Source: Methanobacterium sp964452085
Lineage (GTDB): Archaea > Methanobacteriota > Methanobacteria > Methanobacteriales > Methanobacteriaceae
Direction: 5' to 3'
DNA length: 64,000 bases
Assembly (NCBI GenBank): GCA_964452085.1
Contig: CAYVKL010000007.1
Location: 45,544-109,543 of the forward strand
Shown here one piece after another: positions 8,406 to 25,426 of the stretch. The translations under genes and the position numbers were made by a program. Each line of letters starts with the position of its first letter. Positions within the stretch are counted from its first letter, which is position 1. A model generated the notes under the pieces. It searched no databases. It was not told the DNA's origin and worked only from the letters and a program-made list of their open reading frames with translations.

Positions 8406-8702
8406 TAAAGTCCCCGAATAAATTAATACCTTTCGTCAACGTAACAATATTATTTACTTTTCTACATCCTTATTATATATTTAATTTTATAATTAAATGA
8501 GATAATCTTGATTGTGTTGAAGAGGCGCAATCTTAAGGATAATATTAATATATTGCTCTTTAGTTGAATTTAAGAAACTTTATGAACCGTAAGAACATAA
8601 CTTAAAAAAATGGTAAAAATGTTTATAAAAAATTGATAATTTTATCTGATAAACTTTGGTTTAAAAAATTTTTAATCTTGAATCATTATAGGGGTAGATC
8701 AT
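8406..8702. other. Intergenic region, AT-rich, divergent promoters
   Basis: About 300 bp between two divergent genes. It contains TATA-like stretches (for example TTATATATTTAATTTTATAA near 8472-8491) and a GGGG ribosome site at 8691-8694 for the plus-strand gene. No small gene or RNA was recognised. Confidence 0.5.
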
Positions 8703-9431
8703 TTGGTGAAACTGGTAAAATCACAAGTTAAATGCTATAAAAAGAAGACCAAGAAAAATGTAGGAGGTCAAAAAAAGACCTATGAATACAACCAGTATTT
8801 GGTTCCCCTTAAACGGTCTGATAACCTTGATTGTAGTATGGAAGTGTTTATATTACCTCAAAGTGATCTTGATGATCTGGTTGATGAAGAAGGCCAAATA
8901 AAAGATATTTCAGGAGAGAAAGAAGAATTTAAACGGCATCTGGCTGAATACGAATCAGAACTTGCAGAACTCGAATGGAAACACAGTCAACTCTCCAAAT
9001 CCTACAAAGAACTGTTTAAAAAACATAATAAAACTCGTAAAAAGAATAAGGAGCTTGAAAAACAAGTTGAATCCCTGGAAAGTGACAGGGAGAAATTAAT
9101 GGATGTGCTTCAAAAAGTGAAAGAGGCCCGATTGAAAGAAACAAATGAAGTTCCTAAAATAGTTCCTCAAGGAGAATCTAAGGAAAGTATTACAAGTAGT
9201 TCTTTTGCAGAAAAATCAGGTAAAATCCAAATTACTGGTTTTAAAGCAGATAAAACCGAGGTTAAACCAGATAAAAAAATCCACGAAGATAAAAAAGCAA
9301 ATTTAACTAAAGAAACTAAAGAAACTAAGGAAATTAAAGAAACTAAAGAAGAAAAGGAAGATAAGGTAGATAAAGATATCTGGACTGTTCTTCGCAGCCG
9401 CTTAACTAAAAAAGAGGAAGAAGAAAAATAG
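8703..9431 (+). CDS. Coiled-coil protein next to Cas4-like nuclease
   Basis: A 242-residue soluble protein. Residues 1-60 form a small globular part (KCYKKKTKKNVGG, YNQYLVPLKRSDNLD), 70-145 a long charged coiled coil, and 150-240 a low-complexity lysine/glutamate tail with a repeated Lys-Glu-Thr unit. The start is TTG 8703 or GTG 8706; GGGG lies 8 bases before the TTG. It ends one base before the nuclease gene at 9433, so the two are very likely co-transcribed and may work together. The N-terminal segment is the part most worth a profile search. No family recognised. Confidence 0.72.
   Translation: MVKLVKSQVKCYKKKTKKNVGGQKKTYEYNQYLVPLKRSDNLDCSMEVFILPQSDLDDLVDEEGQIKDISGEKEEFKRHLAEYESELAELEWKHSQLSKSYKELFKKHNKTRKKNKELEKQVESLESDREKLMDVLQKVKEARLKETNEVPKIVPQGESKESITSSSFAEKSGKIQITGFKADKTEVKPDKKIHEDKKANLTKETKETKEIKETKEEKEDKVDKDIWTVLRSRLTKKEEEEK
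9306..9350 (+). repeat. 9-bp coding tandem repeat (Lys-Glu-Thr units)
   Basis: About five near-identical copies of a 9-bp AAAGAAACT-like unit encode repeated Lys-Glu-Thr/Ile in the tail of the coiled-coil protein. The copy number could vary between strains. Confidence 0.7.
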
Positions 9432-9432
9432 G

Positions 9433-10146
<714 letters not shown>

Positions 10147-10181
10147 ATCATTTAATCTACTTTAAATACTGCGTAGATAAG

Positions 10182-10190
10182 TTTAAATAT
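10182..10190 (+). promoter_or_regulatory. TATA-like box upstream of tRNA-Gln
   Basis: TTTAAATAT lies about 55 bp before the mature tRNA start, which would give a transcript with a leader of roughly 28 nt for RNase P to remove. A CTCC/GGAG hairpin and a C-T rich stretch with a T-run (to about 10240) lie between the box and the tRNA and could instead terminate the nuclease transcript. Confidence 0.4.
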
Positions 10191-10239
10191 CACCTCCGTC
10201 TAAAAGGAGTTTGCTGCACTTGCGGCCTTTTTTATGTTT

Positions 10240-10312
<73 letters not shown>

Positions 10313-10333
10313 TTTATTTTCAAGGGTAATTAC

Positions 10334-11524
10334 ATGGAAAAAGTTTTAGTTGCGGGTTCCAATACCCGTGCTGTTGTTTGTTCCCTTAAAAAGTTGGGAT
10401 ACCAGGTTTATTCAGCAGATTACTTTGGAACTATGGATTTAAGGCAATGTGCTGATAAATTTCAATCAGTTTTAGATCAAAAACCACAAAAATCCTGTGG
10501 CCGATTCAGGGAACGCTTTAACCCCCTGATTATTGAGGAAATGGCTCTGAAGATGGTGGATGATGTTGATGGAATTATATGCTGCGTTGGGGTATCACCT
10601 GCTCGATTTCCTTCCAATAAAATAATTGGAAACGTTGATTTAGAGGTTGTTGAAGATAAATACAGTCTAATAAAGAAACTTGAAGGCTGTTTTAATGTTC
10701 CAGAAACTCATCTTGTCACTGACAGGGATGATGCTAAAGATATTGCCGCCAGTTCTCCTGATAAAAAGTTTATTTTAAAGCCCCGATATGGTGCTGGTGG
10801 TTATGGGGTGCGAATGTTTGATTTTTCAAATCATTTGGAAGATAATGAATATTCCACCAGTATTAGTCGAGTAATTGAAGATGATGGCTGGATATTGCAG
10901 GAATTTATTCAGGGTGAAAATGTCAGTGCATCTGTTCTTGCTACAAAAAATGATGCCAATACCATTCTCACCAGCAGTCAGATCATAGGTGATGAAATGT
11001 TGGGTCAAAGGGAACCATTTGGGTATTGTGGGAACATTGTGCCCTACACTGGGGATACCAATAGGGGGGATACTTACATTGAGGATATGCAAATCTGTGA
11101 AATTGCCCAAAAAGTGGTGACTCATCTATCTCTAATAGGCTCAAATGGGGTGGATTTCATTTTAAGAAATGATGAATTGTATGTTATTGAAGTAAACCCC
11201 CGTGTGCAGGGAACATTTGAATGTGCTGAAAAGGCTTTGGATGTAAACATGGCTGAAGCACATATTGAAGCTTTCCAGGGGCAGCTGATGAAAATTCCCA
11301 AACCCAGTAAATTCGCAGTAAAGATGGTTATCCATGCCCACCAAAGATCCAAAGTTGGGAATATGGATGTTAAAGGATTGTATGACCTACCTAATCAGGG
11401 GGTCATTATTGAAAAAGGAGAACCCATAGCCACAGTTTTAACTTCCAATCAGGTAAAAGAAGACGCTATTTATTCAGCTCAAAAACTAGTTCAGATGGTT
11501 TACAATCAATTAGGTCACCACTAA
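10334..11524 (+). CDS. ATP-grasp carboligase-like protein
   Basis: A 396-residue enzyme of the ATP-grasp fold. An N-terminal Rossmann-like part begins VLVAGSNTRAVVCSLKKLGY, the ATP-binding lysine segment is FILKPRYGAGGYGVRMF, then QEFIQGENVSASVLA, and the metal-binding end is YVIEVNPRVQGTFE. It resembles the archaeal carboligases related to biotin carboxylase (COG2232-like). The methanofuran enzyme MfnD is another archaeal ATP-grasp protein, but its N-terminus differs as I recall. The frame opens inside the tRNA, so the ATG at 10334, preceded by AAGGG, is the real start. The reaction and substrates are unknown. Its 3' end overlaps the convergent small membrane protein gene by 15 bp. Confidence 0.85.
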   Translation: MEKVLVAGSNTRAVVCSLKKLGYQVYSADYFGTMDLRQCADKFQSVLDQKPQKSCGRFRERFNPLIIEEMALKMVDDVDGIICCVGVSPARFPSNKIIGNVDLEVVEDKYSLIKKLEGCFNVPETHLVTDRDDAKDIAASSPDKKFILKPRYGAGGYGVRMFDFSNHLEDNEYSTSISRVIEDDGWILQEFIQGENVSASVLATKNDANTILTSSQIIGDEMLGQREPFGYCGNIVPYTGDTNRGDTYIEDMQICEIAQKVVTHLSLIGSNGVDFILRNDELYVIEVNPRVQGTFECAEKALDVNMAEAHIEAFQGQLMKIPKPSKFAVKMVIHAHQRSKVGNMDVKGLYDLPNQGVIIEKGEPIATVLTSNQVKEDAIYSAQKLVQMVYNQLGHH

Positions 11525-11704
11525 AATAATAAAAATTATGGTTCCAAATACTATACCCACCGTAACCAAAATTTCAGCCCCGAAAACCATCATAGATACC
11601 TTGGCCATCTTATCAGGGTCTTTTTTTATCTCTTCCCAATCAAAATCATATAAAAAGTCATAATAAAATGATTTTATTGATTGCCATATTCCTTTAAGTC
11701 CCAT
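11510..11704 (-). CDS. Small single-helix membrane protein
   Basis: A 64-residue protein (68 if the start at 11716 is used). The first 38 residues are polar and aromatic-rich (MGLKGIWQSIKSFYYDFLYDFDWEEIKKD) and the last 25 form one long membrane helix (MVFGAEILVTVGIVFGTIIFIILVV). The second ATG, at 11704, has GGATG about 9 bases upstream and gives the more natural N-terminus. It is convergent with the ATP-grasp gene, overlapping it by 15 bp. No function can be assigned. Confidence 0.6.
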   Translation of the reverse strand: MGLKGIWQSIKSFYYDFLYDFDWEEIKKDPDKMAKVSMMVFGAEILVTVGIVFGTIIFIILVVT

Positions 11705-11805
11705 AATTAAATTCATCCTTTTATTTGTTTAATCTTTATTTGTTTTGTCTTATGCAGTGATTATTTTATATTAAATTCGGGTGTAGATTAAATTAAAACC
11801 AGTAT

Positions 11806-12210
11806 TTACCTAACCAGAAAGATGTACTGTGAAGTTGTTGGTAACTCCTGTCTTACAACTTTTATGTCAGGCCGGTAAATATAAATTTCCTCACCACAAT
11901 CATCACGGCTTAAAATCTGACATATTAATTCGCATTCAAGTTTCCCGGCGATACGTGAACCACTCATATCTGCATCAATCTCAATATAGATGGGGAGCTT
12001 TAATCGACCCCATAATTCTTTTGGAATCATTGATGAGATTTTATTTAGTTCTTTCTTTTTGAAACGGTGTCTCGTTCCATCAGATCCCCTTACGTGGGGT
12101 TTATCCTCATCTAAAAGCTCTTTTAAATTCTTTCTACGTCTTGGGAGGTGGCGGTTAAGACTTATTATCTGTTTTTTCAGGAGGTTTTCCTCACGATTTC
12201 GGTCTCTCAT
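11806..12210 (-). CDS. DUF61 / UPF0216 family protein
   Basis: A 134-residue basic protein. The ISLNRHLPRRRKNLKELLDEDKP start, GTRHRFKKKELN middle and LPIYIEIDADMSGSRIAGKLECELI end fit the archaeal UPF0216 (DUF61) family. The frame runs upstream to 12297, but the internal ATG at 12210 (MRDRNREENLL) matches the family length and leaves room for a promoter towards the divergent gene at 12268. Function unknown; the many arginines suggest nucleic-acid contact. As I recall, this gene lies near the ATP synthase operon in other Methanobacteriales too. Confidence 0.8.
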   Translation of the reverse strand: MRDRNREENLLKKQIISLNRHLPRRRKNLKELLDEDKPHVRGSDGTRHRFKKKELNKISSMIPKELWGRLKLPIYIEIDADMSGSRIAGKLECELICQILSRDDCGEEIYIYRPDIKVVRQELPTTSQYIFLVR

Positions 12211-12236
12211 TTTAGTTAAGATTTTATTCCTTGATG

Positions 12237-12244
12237 AATATAAT
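12237..12244 (+). promoter_or_regulatory. TATA-like box for a possibly leaderless gene
   Basis: AATATAAT is centred about 27 bp before the GTG start at 12268, and no ribosome-binding site precedes that GTG. The spacing fits transcription starting at or next to the start codon. The same AT-rich stretch may serve the divergent DUF61 gene. Confidence 0.4.
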
Positions 12245-12267
12245 ATTGTAGTATACAAGTAACTCTG

Positions 12268-12612
12268 GTGGATACCGTGGATATTGATATAGAACAATGC
12301 AGAGAGAATGATAAGATAAAAGAAATTATTAGTTCAAGTGGCCTTCCTATTAAACATATAAAACTACTTCTCAGATTATCTGACACGATTTACATCAATG
12401 CCATAAATTATAATGTTGTGGTGAATGGTAATTCTGTGACTATTTTACTAATATCCTCCAAACCTGAAAATAAAACAGGAGTATTCAACACTTTTTCCAT
12501 TGCCAACATACTTCATAAGTTAAGGGAGATGGAAAAGGAGCATGATGATATGCAAACCCATTGTGTAGTTGATGGTGATATTTTTAAGATATTGGTGGAT
12601 ATAAAGTCTTAA
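12268..12612 (+). CDS. Conserved-looking small protein, unknown
   Basis: A 114-residue protein starting at GTG 12268 (MDTVDIDIEQCRENDK). It has an alternating helix-strand pattern (IKHIKLLLRLSDTIYINAINYNVVVNGNSVTILLIS) and ends in a probable amphipathic helix plus strand (DGDIFKILVDIK). There are no membrane segments and no paired cysteines. It is divergent from the DUF61 gene and 41 bp upstream of a coiled-coil gene on the same strand, with which it may be co-transcribed. No family recognised. Confidence 0.6.
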   Translation: MDTVDIDIEQCRENDKIKEIISSSGLPIKHIKLLLRLSDTIYINAINYNVVVNGNSVTILLISSKPENKTGVFNTFSIANILHKLREMEKEHDDMQTHCVVDGDIFKILVDIKS

Positions 12613-12653
12613 TATGTGAAATAATTAGCAAAAACTCTTTTTAGCGGTGCCCA

Positions 12654-13064
12654 ATGAAAATTAAAGATTACCATAAAATAATTCAGGAAATTTATGACAT
12701 TGATTTGGAAGCGGATTCTATTGCTGATTCAAGAAGGATATTAGCTGAACTCACAGAAAAAGAAATGATCTTAAAAGACCTAAAAAAAAGCGTTCGCAAG
12801 GACATGAAAAACATCGAACTAGGATATTTAGAAAGAAAACGTCAGATTAATGTTGATTATGCTGGTGGACATGCTCCAGGAGTAGTTTCCCGTGTTCGAG
12901 GTAAATCTAAGATTAAAGAATTAAAAAAACTCGAAGAAAAGCATGATGAAGCTATTGAATCCTATGAAGAGGTTAAATACCTTTTGGATGATTTGTTAAT
13001 TCAGATTGAAAGTGCTAAACAACCACTTAATAATTACATTAAAAATAAATTGTTTGGAGTTTAA
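12654..13064 (+). CDS. Coiled-coil protein, unknown
   Basis: A 136-residue mostly helical protein. Two charged coiled-coil stretches (about 20-60 and 85-130) flank a glycine-rich loop with the motif DYAGGHAPGVVSRVRGKSK. The helix-loop-helix layout suggests an antiparallel hairpin. The ATG at 12654 follows GGTG by 6 bases. It follows the unknown gene at 12268 on the same strand. The conserved-looking glycine/histidine loop is the feature to search with. No family recognised. Confidence 0.65.
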   Translation: MKIKDYHKIIQEIYDIDLEADSIADSRRILAELTEKEMILKDLKKSVRKDMKNIELGYLERKRQINVDYAGGHAPGVVSRVRGKSKIKELKKLEEKHDEAIESYEEVKYLLDDLLIQIESAKQPLNNYIKNKLFGV

Positions 13065-13224
13065 TTTCATTGAAATGACATAAATTACTATTTTATAATT
13101 TTACCTTAAAAATCCTTAATTTTTTAATATCATATAATGGATTCATTGGAAGAATAAGGAACATTAAAATAATATGGCTGCCCAAAAAGAGCGTTCGATA
13201 ACATTTAATTCAAAAAAATATATT

Positions 13225-13256
13225 ACAAAAATACTAATTTACAAAAATACTAATTT
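13225..13256. repeat. Perfect 16-bp tandem duplication in the atp operon 3' region
   Basis: ACAAAAATACTAATTT occurs twice in a row (13225-13240 and 13241-13256). On the minus strand, downstream of the last gene of the ATP synthase operon, each copy reads as a T5-containing unit. It may act as a doubled T-rich terminator for the operon. Confidence 0.75.
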
Positions 13257-13297
13257 GTCAATAAAAATAAAAAATTAATTTATCAAGCATCTTTCCT

Positions 13298-13681
<384 letters not shown>

Positions 13682-14329
13682 TTAAACGACCTCCGTTTCC
13701 ATGGTTTTTTTGATCATTTTCAACCTCACGAAGTTTTCCCTTTCCATCTCTTCCAGACGCATTTCAATGTACTTGACAGTGTTTTCCACTCGTGGAATGA
13801 TGATATGTTCCAATGCATTTACACGTCGTTTGGTGGATTCAATTTCACCAGCCAGTAACATGATTGTTTTTTCGATTTCTCCCAGTTCAATGATAAGCTG
13901 GACTGATTCCTCGAATTTTTTGGCTGCTTCATCCAGTTTGACTGAGGTGTCAGTGAAACCATAACCACGTTCGACAATGGTTCTTTTCTTGGTTTCTGAG
14001 TCGATTACGGGTACTACAACCCCCATAACACTTCTGGAGTCAATATCCACGTCAATTGATTCGGTGACGGACATGGCAGCTTTTTTAACGGCAAGATCTC
14101 CCATTGTTACCTGGGCAGCGGTTAAGTCCTGGTAAGCTTCCTCTAGTTTCTCTGAAACTTCATCACGGGATCCTTTCACCCTTTCCAGGATGTTGAAAAA
14201 CTCCATGATCAGAGCGTTCCTTTTCTCTTTAAGGAGGCTGTGACCTTTAACTGCGAGTTTTTCTCGCTGTTTGAGTTTTAAAAGCTCCATCCTGGTGGGG
14301 TTGATGCCTTCAATCATTTCTTGTGCCAT
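13682..14329 (-). CDS. atpD: A-type ATP synthase subunit D
   Basis: A 215-residue, mainly coiled-coil central-stalk subunit. The N-terminus INPTRMELLKLKQREKLAVKGHSLLKEKRNAL and the C-terminal helix RRVNALEHIIIPRVENTVKYIEMRLEE are the family's signature ends. Subunit D forms the rotating axle inside the A3B3 head and, with F, couples to the membrane ring. It is the last standard subunit gene of the operon, with a 43-bp gap from atpB and none to the following small gene. Confidence 0.96.
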   Translation of the reverse strand: MAQEMIEGINPTRMELLKLKQREKLAVKGHSLLKEKRNALIMEFFNILERVKGSRDEVSEKLEEAYQDLTAAQVTMGDLAVKKAAMSVTESIDVDIDSRSVMGVVVPVIDSETKKRTIVERGYGFTDTSVKLDEAAKKFEESVQLIIELGEIEKTIMLLAGEIESTKRRVNALEHIIIPRVENTVKYIEMRLEEMERENFVRLKMIKKTMETEVV

Positions 14330-14372
14330 TTTTTATCCCTCTTATTATCCTTCCAAAAAAGTAGGAAGGGGA

Positions 14373-18989
<4,617 letters not shown>

Positions 18990-19000
18990 TTAATTCCCCC

Positions 19001-19633
19001 TTATTTGAATAGTATCCCTGCTACTTCGGATCTTAGAGATTTTTTAAAACGTAGCATTCTTGCTTCGATGGTGTTGTTAACCTCTATTTCACCATTTTTG
19101 GTTTTTAAAACTGCACCGCCAATGGTGGTGATGTTTTCACCCATCTCCAGTTTTGTAGGGTTGCTGGTTTTATCACTAATATTTTTTGCAATGGCAGGTA
19201 GGGAACCTTGTATCTTAGCCTTATCACTTTCTTTAACAAGGACTATGAGGTCACCTCCTCCAATTTCTGTACCAGCTTCGGTGATTACTTTTTCAAGAGA
19301 TGCCTTGTATTCCGATGCATCTGAAGAAGCAATTTCTTTAAGCTTTTCTTCAGCTTTTTGGAATGCTTCTTCAATTATTTCTTCTCGAGCCTCAAGTTCC
19401 ATTCTCCTGGAGTTCATCTTAGCTTCTGAGATAATCTGCTGATATCTCATTTGTGCCTGTTTTTCAGCGTTTTCTAAGATTTTTTCCTTTTCAACAACTG
19501 CTTGGGCTTCGCCTTCAGAGAGAATGGATTCTTTTTCCTTTTCAGCTTCCGATAATACGGAATCCGCTTTTATCTGAGCATCAGACATTATACTTGAGAC
19601 TATCTTCTCCGTCCCGGCGCTCATCTCGATCAT
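19001..19633 (-). CDS. atpE: A-type ATP synthase subunit E
   Basis: A 210-residue peripheral-stalk subunit. A long charged N-terminal helix (about 5-105, MSDAQIKADSVLSEAEKEKESIL) pairs with subunit H in the stator; the C-terminal globular part (GGAVLKTKNGEIEVNNTIEARML) holds the head. The ATG at 19633 overlaps the atpK stop codon (ATGA type); the internal ATG three codons later is possible. Confidence 0.95.
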   Translation of the reverse strand: MIEMSAGTEKIVSSIMSDAQIKADSVLSEAEKEKESILSEGEAQAVVEKEKILENAEKQAQMRYQQIISEAKMNSRRMELEAREEIIEEAFQKAEEKLKEIASSDASEYKASLEKVITEAGTEIGGGDLIVLVKESDKAKIQGSLPAIAKNISDKTSNPTKLEMGENITTIGGAVLKTKNGEIEVNNTIEARMLRFKKSLRSEVAGILFK

Positions 19634-20109
19634 CCCAGAATTCCACCGAATACCATGAGGAGAATAGCAATCAAGAACCCGTAAATAGCCTGGGTCTCAG
19701 ACAGTGCTGTAAAGATGATACCTCTGGCAAACATGTCTTCGTTTTCAACTACTGCTCCTACTGCTGAGGATGCGGTAATACCTTGACCCATACCTGAACC
19801 AAGACCTGCGAATCCTATTGCAGCTCCAGCACCTATTGCCACCAGACCTGTGGTCACAGGGAGTGCTTTATTTGCCATAATTGTGAAAACCATGAGGAGA
19901 ATAGCAATCAAAAATCCGTAAATAGCCTGAGTTTCGGGTAGTGCAGTGAAAATGATACCTCTTGCGAACATATCTTCATCTTCTGCCACAGCACCTACAC
20001 TTCCTGCTGCTGCTATTCCTTGCCCTAAACCTGATCCTAATCCTGCGAAACCGACTGCCATACCGGCACCGATTGCTGCTAATGCTGTTCCTAAAGCGAC
20101 TTCTACCAT
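19630..20109 (-). CDS. atpK: A-type ATP synthase rotor subunit K, duplicated hairpin
   Basis: A 159-residue rotor (c-type) subunit made of two near-identical two-helix hairpins, so four membrane helices. Each hairpin has a GLGSG-x-GQG first helix and an L-x-ETQAIYGFLIAILLMVF second helix. The ion-binding carboxylates are E59 and E138, with Q30/T60/Q61/Y64 and Q109/T139/Q140/Y143 around them. These residues correspond to the Na+ ligands of the Enterococcus hirae K ring. Both hairpins keep the glutamate, so the ring has one carrier per hairpin. Na+ coupling is inferred from residues. The gene duplication inside the gene is typical of Methanobacteriales. Confidence 0.97.
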   Translation of the reverse strand: MVEVALGTALAAIGAGMAVGFAGLGSGLGQGIAAAGSVGAVAEDEDMFARGIIFTALPETQAIYGFLIAILLMVFTIMANKALPVTTGLVAIGAGAAIGFAGLGSGMGQGITASSAVGAVVENEDMFARGIIFTALSETQAIYGFLIAILLMVFGGILG

Positions 20110-20110
20110 A

Positions 20111-22129
<2,019 letters not shown>

Positions 22130-22130
22130 A

Positions 22131-22468
<338 letters not shown>

Positions 22469-22492
22469 GATGAACGAAACTCTATTATGGCG

Positions 22493-22506
22493 CATATATA
22501 TCTTTT
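22493..22506 (-). promoter_or_regulatory. Putative promoter (TATA box) of the ATP synthase operon
   Basis: On the minus strand the sequence reads AAAAGATATATATG, a good archaeal BRE/TATA element. Transcription would start about 25 bp further on, near 22470, leaving a leader of roughly 25 nt with the AGGGTGAT ribosome site before atpH. Confidence 0.6.
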
Positions 22507-22564
22507 ACTATTTAATTCTCAAGATAAGAAAAAGGAGTTAAAAAACTTATTTTTGAATGTTAAG

Positions 22565-23415
<851 letters not shown>

Positions 23416-23419
<4 letters not shown>

Positions 23420-24282
23420 TCCAGTAAATCTTGTGATAGGTGAATAGATGCTTTTCTTGGTTCAACACAGCAACAGGGCCGGATAGAAACTATACGGACT
23501 CCACTGGCCCTTTGAGGTCCTACCTTGATCATGGACCCTAGAGCAGTTACTGAACCCCCCAGACCTAGTGCACCCACGTTAGAATGATTCAAGGAATCAG
23601 TTATTTTATTTTCAAGTTCTGTTTGATTATTGAGATTTCCATAGACCATTGCCTTTAGCATAAGTGATGATGCTTCAAAATGGGTTCTACCAATCCCTAT
23701 TGCAGGGATACATGGTGTGCATCCTAACTTAGGAACCTCTGATCTCATCCATGTTAATGCTTCCTTAAAAAGGTTTTCATGATCCCGCTGGTGAAAAACA
23801 CGATATGTGTGGCTTCTTATCTCTGGACCGCCACCTAACATGAGTAAATGAATTTTAACTCCTTCATCATCCATTTTATCAACTAAAACTGACGGAGGTA
23901 TAACTTTTCCAGGATCAGTATTAAGTCCTTTGTTCTGTTCAATCCTCTCAATATCGTTTCCTAAGACTGCCATAGGTCTTCCAGGAAGTTTCCTAAGTCC
24001 TGATGCTACTCCTTCTTCTATTTGATTGAATAAATTTGCTTGAAACGGTGTGTTAGGTCCTAATTCAACTAAAACATGGGGAATTCCAGTATCATCGCAT
24101 AAAGGGACTTTATTACTCATGGCTATTTTTGCGTTTTCCAAGAGTAACTCCAGGACCCACCGGGCATTTTTATTTTCTTCCTGGTGAATGGCCTTTCGGT
24201 AAGCATCTAGTTGGTCTTCTCTGAAGGTGGTGCTGGCCTCTATAACTGCATTTTTAACCATTTGGGCGATTTCTACTGACAT
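23416..24282 (-). CDS. fumA: Class I fumarate hydratase, alpha subunit
   Basis: A 288-residue N-terminal half of the Fe-S fumarase/tartrate dehydratase family. Candidate cluster cysteines are C62 (PLCDDTG), C188 (KLGCTPC) and C270-C272 (RPCCCVEP). Fumarase interconverts fumarate and malate in the incomplete reductive TCA pathway of methanogens. The beta subunit is a separate gene in archaea and is not in this window. The second ATG, 24282, is chosen over 24294 because GGAG lies 6 bases upstream. A 165-bp gap upstream may hold its own promoter. Confidence 0.92.
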
Positions 24283-24459
24283 TAAATTCTCCAAAGTAAT
24301 TGTTAGTTTTCTTGTTATAGTATTGTGATTATTTTTACTTGTTACTCAAGAATTCACTGGAATTTCATAAGATCTTTATTCATGGATTGAATTTACAAAC
24401 ACGATCCTGCTTAAGATTTTTACGGCTTAAGAATATTTTAAGATTTATTCAATGAATAT

Positions 24460-25362
24460 TCACTCAGGAATAGCTAAATCGTCAACCCCTTGTTTAGACA
24501 TTCCTGCTTCAGGATAGTATCGATCAATCATGTTTTGGACAAGGAAAACTTGCCTTGCACGTTCTCCTGCTTCTTTTCGAGTTGTATCATAGCCATGATG
24601 AGCAGCCACTGCCCCTCCAGTTTTAAGATAAACTGGACAGGCCTTTCTAATTATCTCAGGAGCTTCATAATGTCTTATGAATCCTCCAGACGATTTAGGG
24701 TTCTCCATATGGATATCCAGGGAGATATCAATGGCTTCCCTTATGGAGGCCAGCATGGGTATCTGTAAGTCTCGTACAGGGTTAAATGAATCTGCTCCAA
24801 TAATCTCCAATAGTCGTGCAGATGCGGGGTTGCCATGACCACAGTGCGCTGAAACCTTAAAATGCACATTTGAAGGTAATTCGCCTTCTTCACGCATTTG
24901 ACCCAGAGCCCATAATAATCCCTCATCATAGATCACAATTCCTCTAACACCAAGATTTACAGCACGTTTAACATCCTCAATTGCGTAATTAAGATTATCG
25001 TAACCTCTTAAACGGTATCCTATTCTGGCACCTTCTTTGGTTTTTGCGGAAGCACTGGTGTCATATGAAGCTCGAGGACCAACACTTAAAAAGAGCTCTA
25101 ATCTGGCATCTTTAGCCATATCTGTCATTTCCAAAATTTCCTGGTCTGTCAGGAGCATTATTCCTTTAGTTTGAGTAACCCTGTGCACCATAATCTCATA
25201 TTTGTCCAGTGCGTCCAGAAGACCCTCCAGGGCGTCAGGTTTCTGAATTCCAGGCACCTCAAAACGGTACTGAGCACCATCAGCAAACATTTTTGTTGAA
25301 TCTGGTAATTTTTCAGGGGGTTTGATGATTCCAATTTGATTTAAAAAGTCCGCAGTTTCCAT
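24460..25362 (-). CDS. Predicted TIM-barrel protein, U32 peptidase-like, unknown reaction
   Basis: A 300-residue soluble protein with a repeating beta-alpha pattern of a TIM barrel: IMVHRVTQTKGIMLL, ARLELFLSVGPRAS, VNLGVRGIVIYDEGL, VHFKVSAHCGHGNPASARLLEIIGADSFNP, SLDIHMENPKSSGGFIRHYEAPEII and CPVYLKTGGAVAAHHGYD. I associate this sequence type with genes labelled U32 peptidase, but no peptidase site is evident and the pattern would suit a lyase or metal-dependent enzyme. Start is ATG 25362 or GTG 25371. It follows the MmgE/PrpD gene by about 60 bp on the same strand. Confidence 0.7.
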   Translation of the reverse strand: METADFLNQIGIIKPPEKLPDSTKMFADGAQYRFEVPGIQKPDALEGLLDALDKYEIMVHRVTQTKGIMLLTDQEILEMTDMAKDARLELFLSVGPRASYDTSASAKTKEGARIGYRLRGYDNLNYAIEDVKRAVNLGVRGIVIYDEGLLWALGQMREEGELPSNVHFKVSAHCGHGNPASARLLEIIGADSFNPVRDLQIPMLASIREAIDISLDIHMENPKSSGGFIRHYEAPEIIRKACPVYLKTGGAVAAHHGYDTTRKEAGERARQVFLVQNMIDRYYPEAGMSKQGVDDLAIPE

Positions 25363-25426
25363 AACAATCACTTTCCTATTGTGGATTTGTTTATGTTTTC
25401 ACATAATTTCAATAATTATAATCTTA

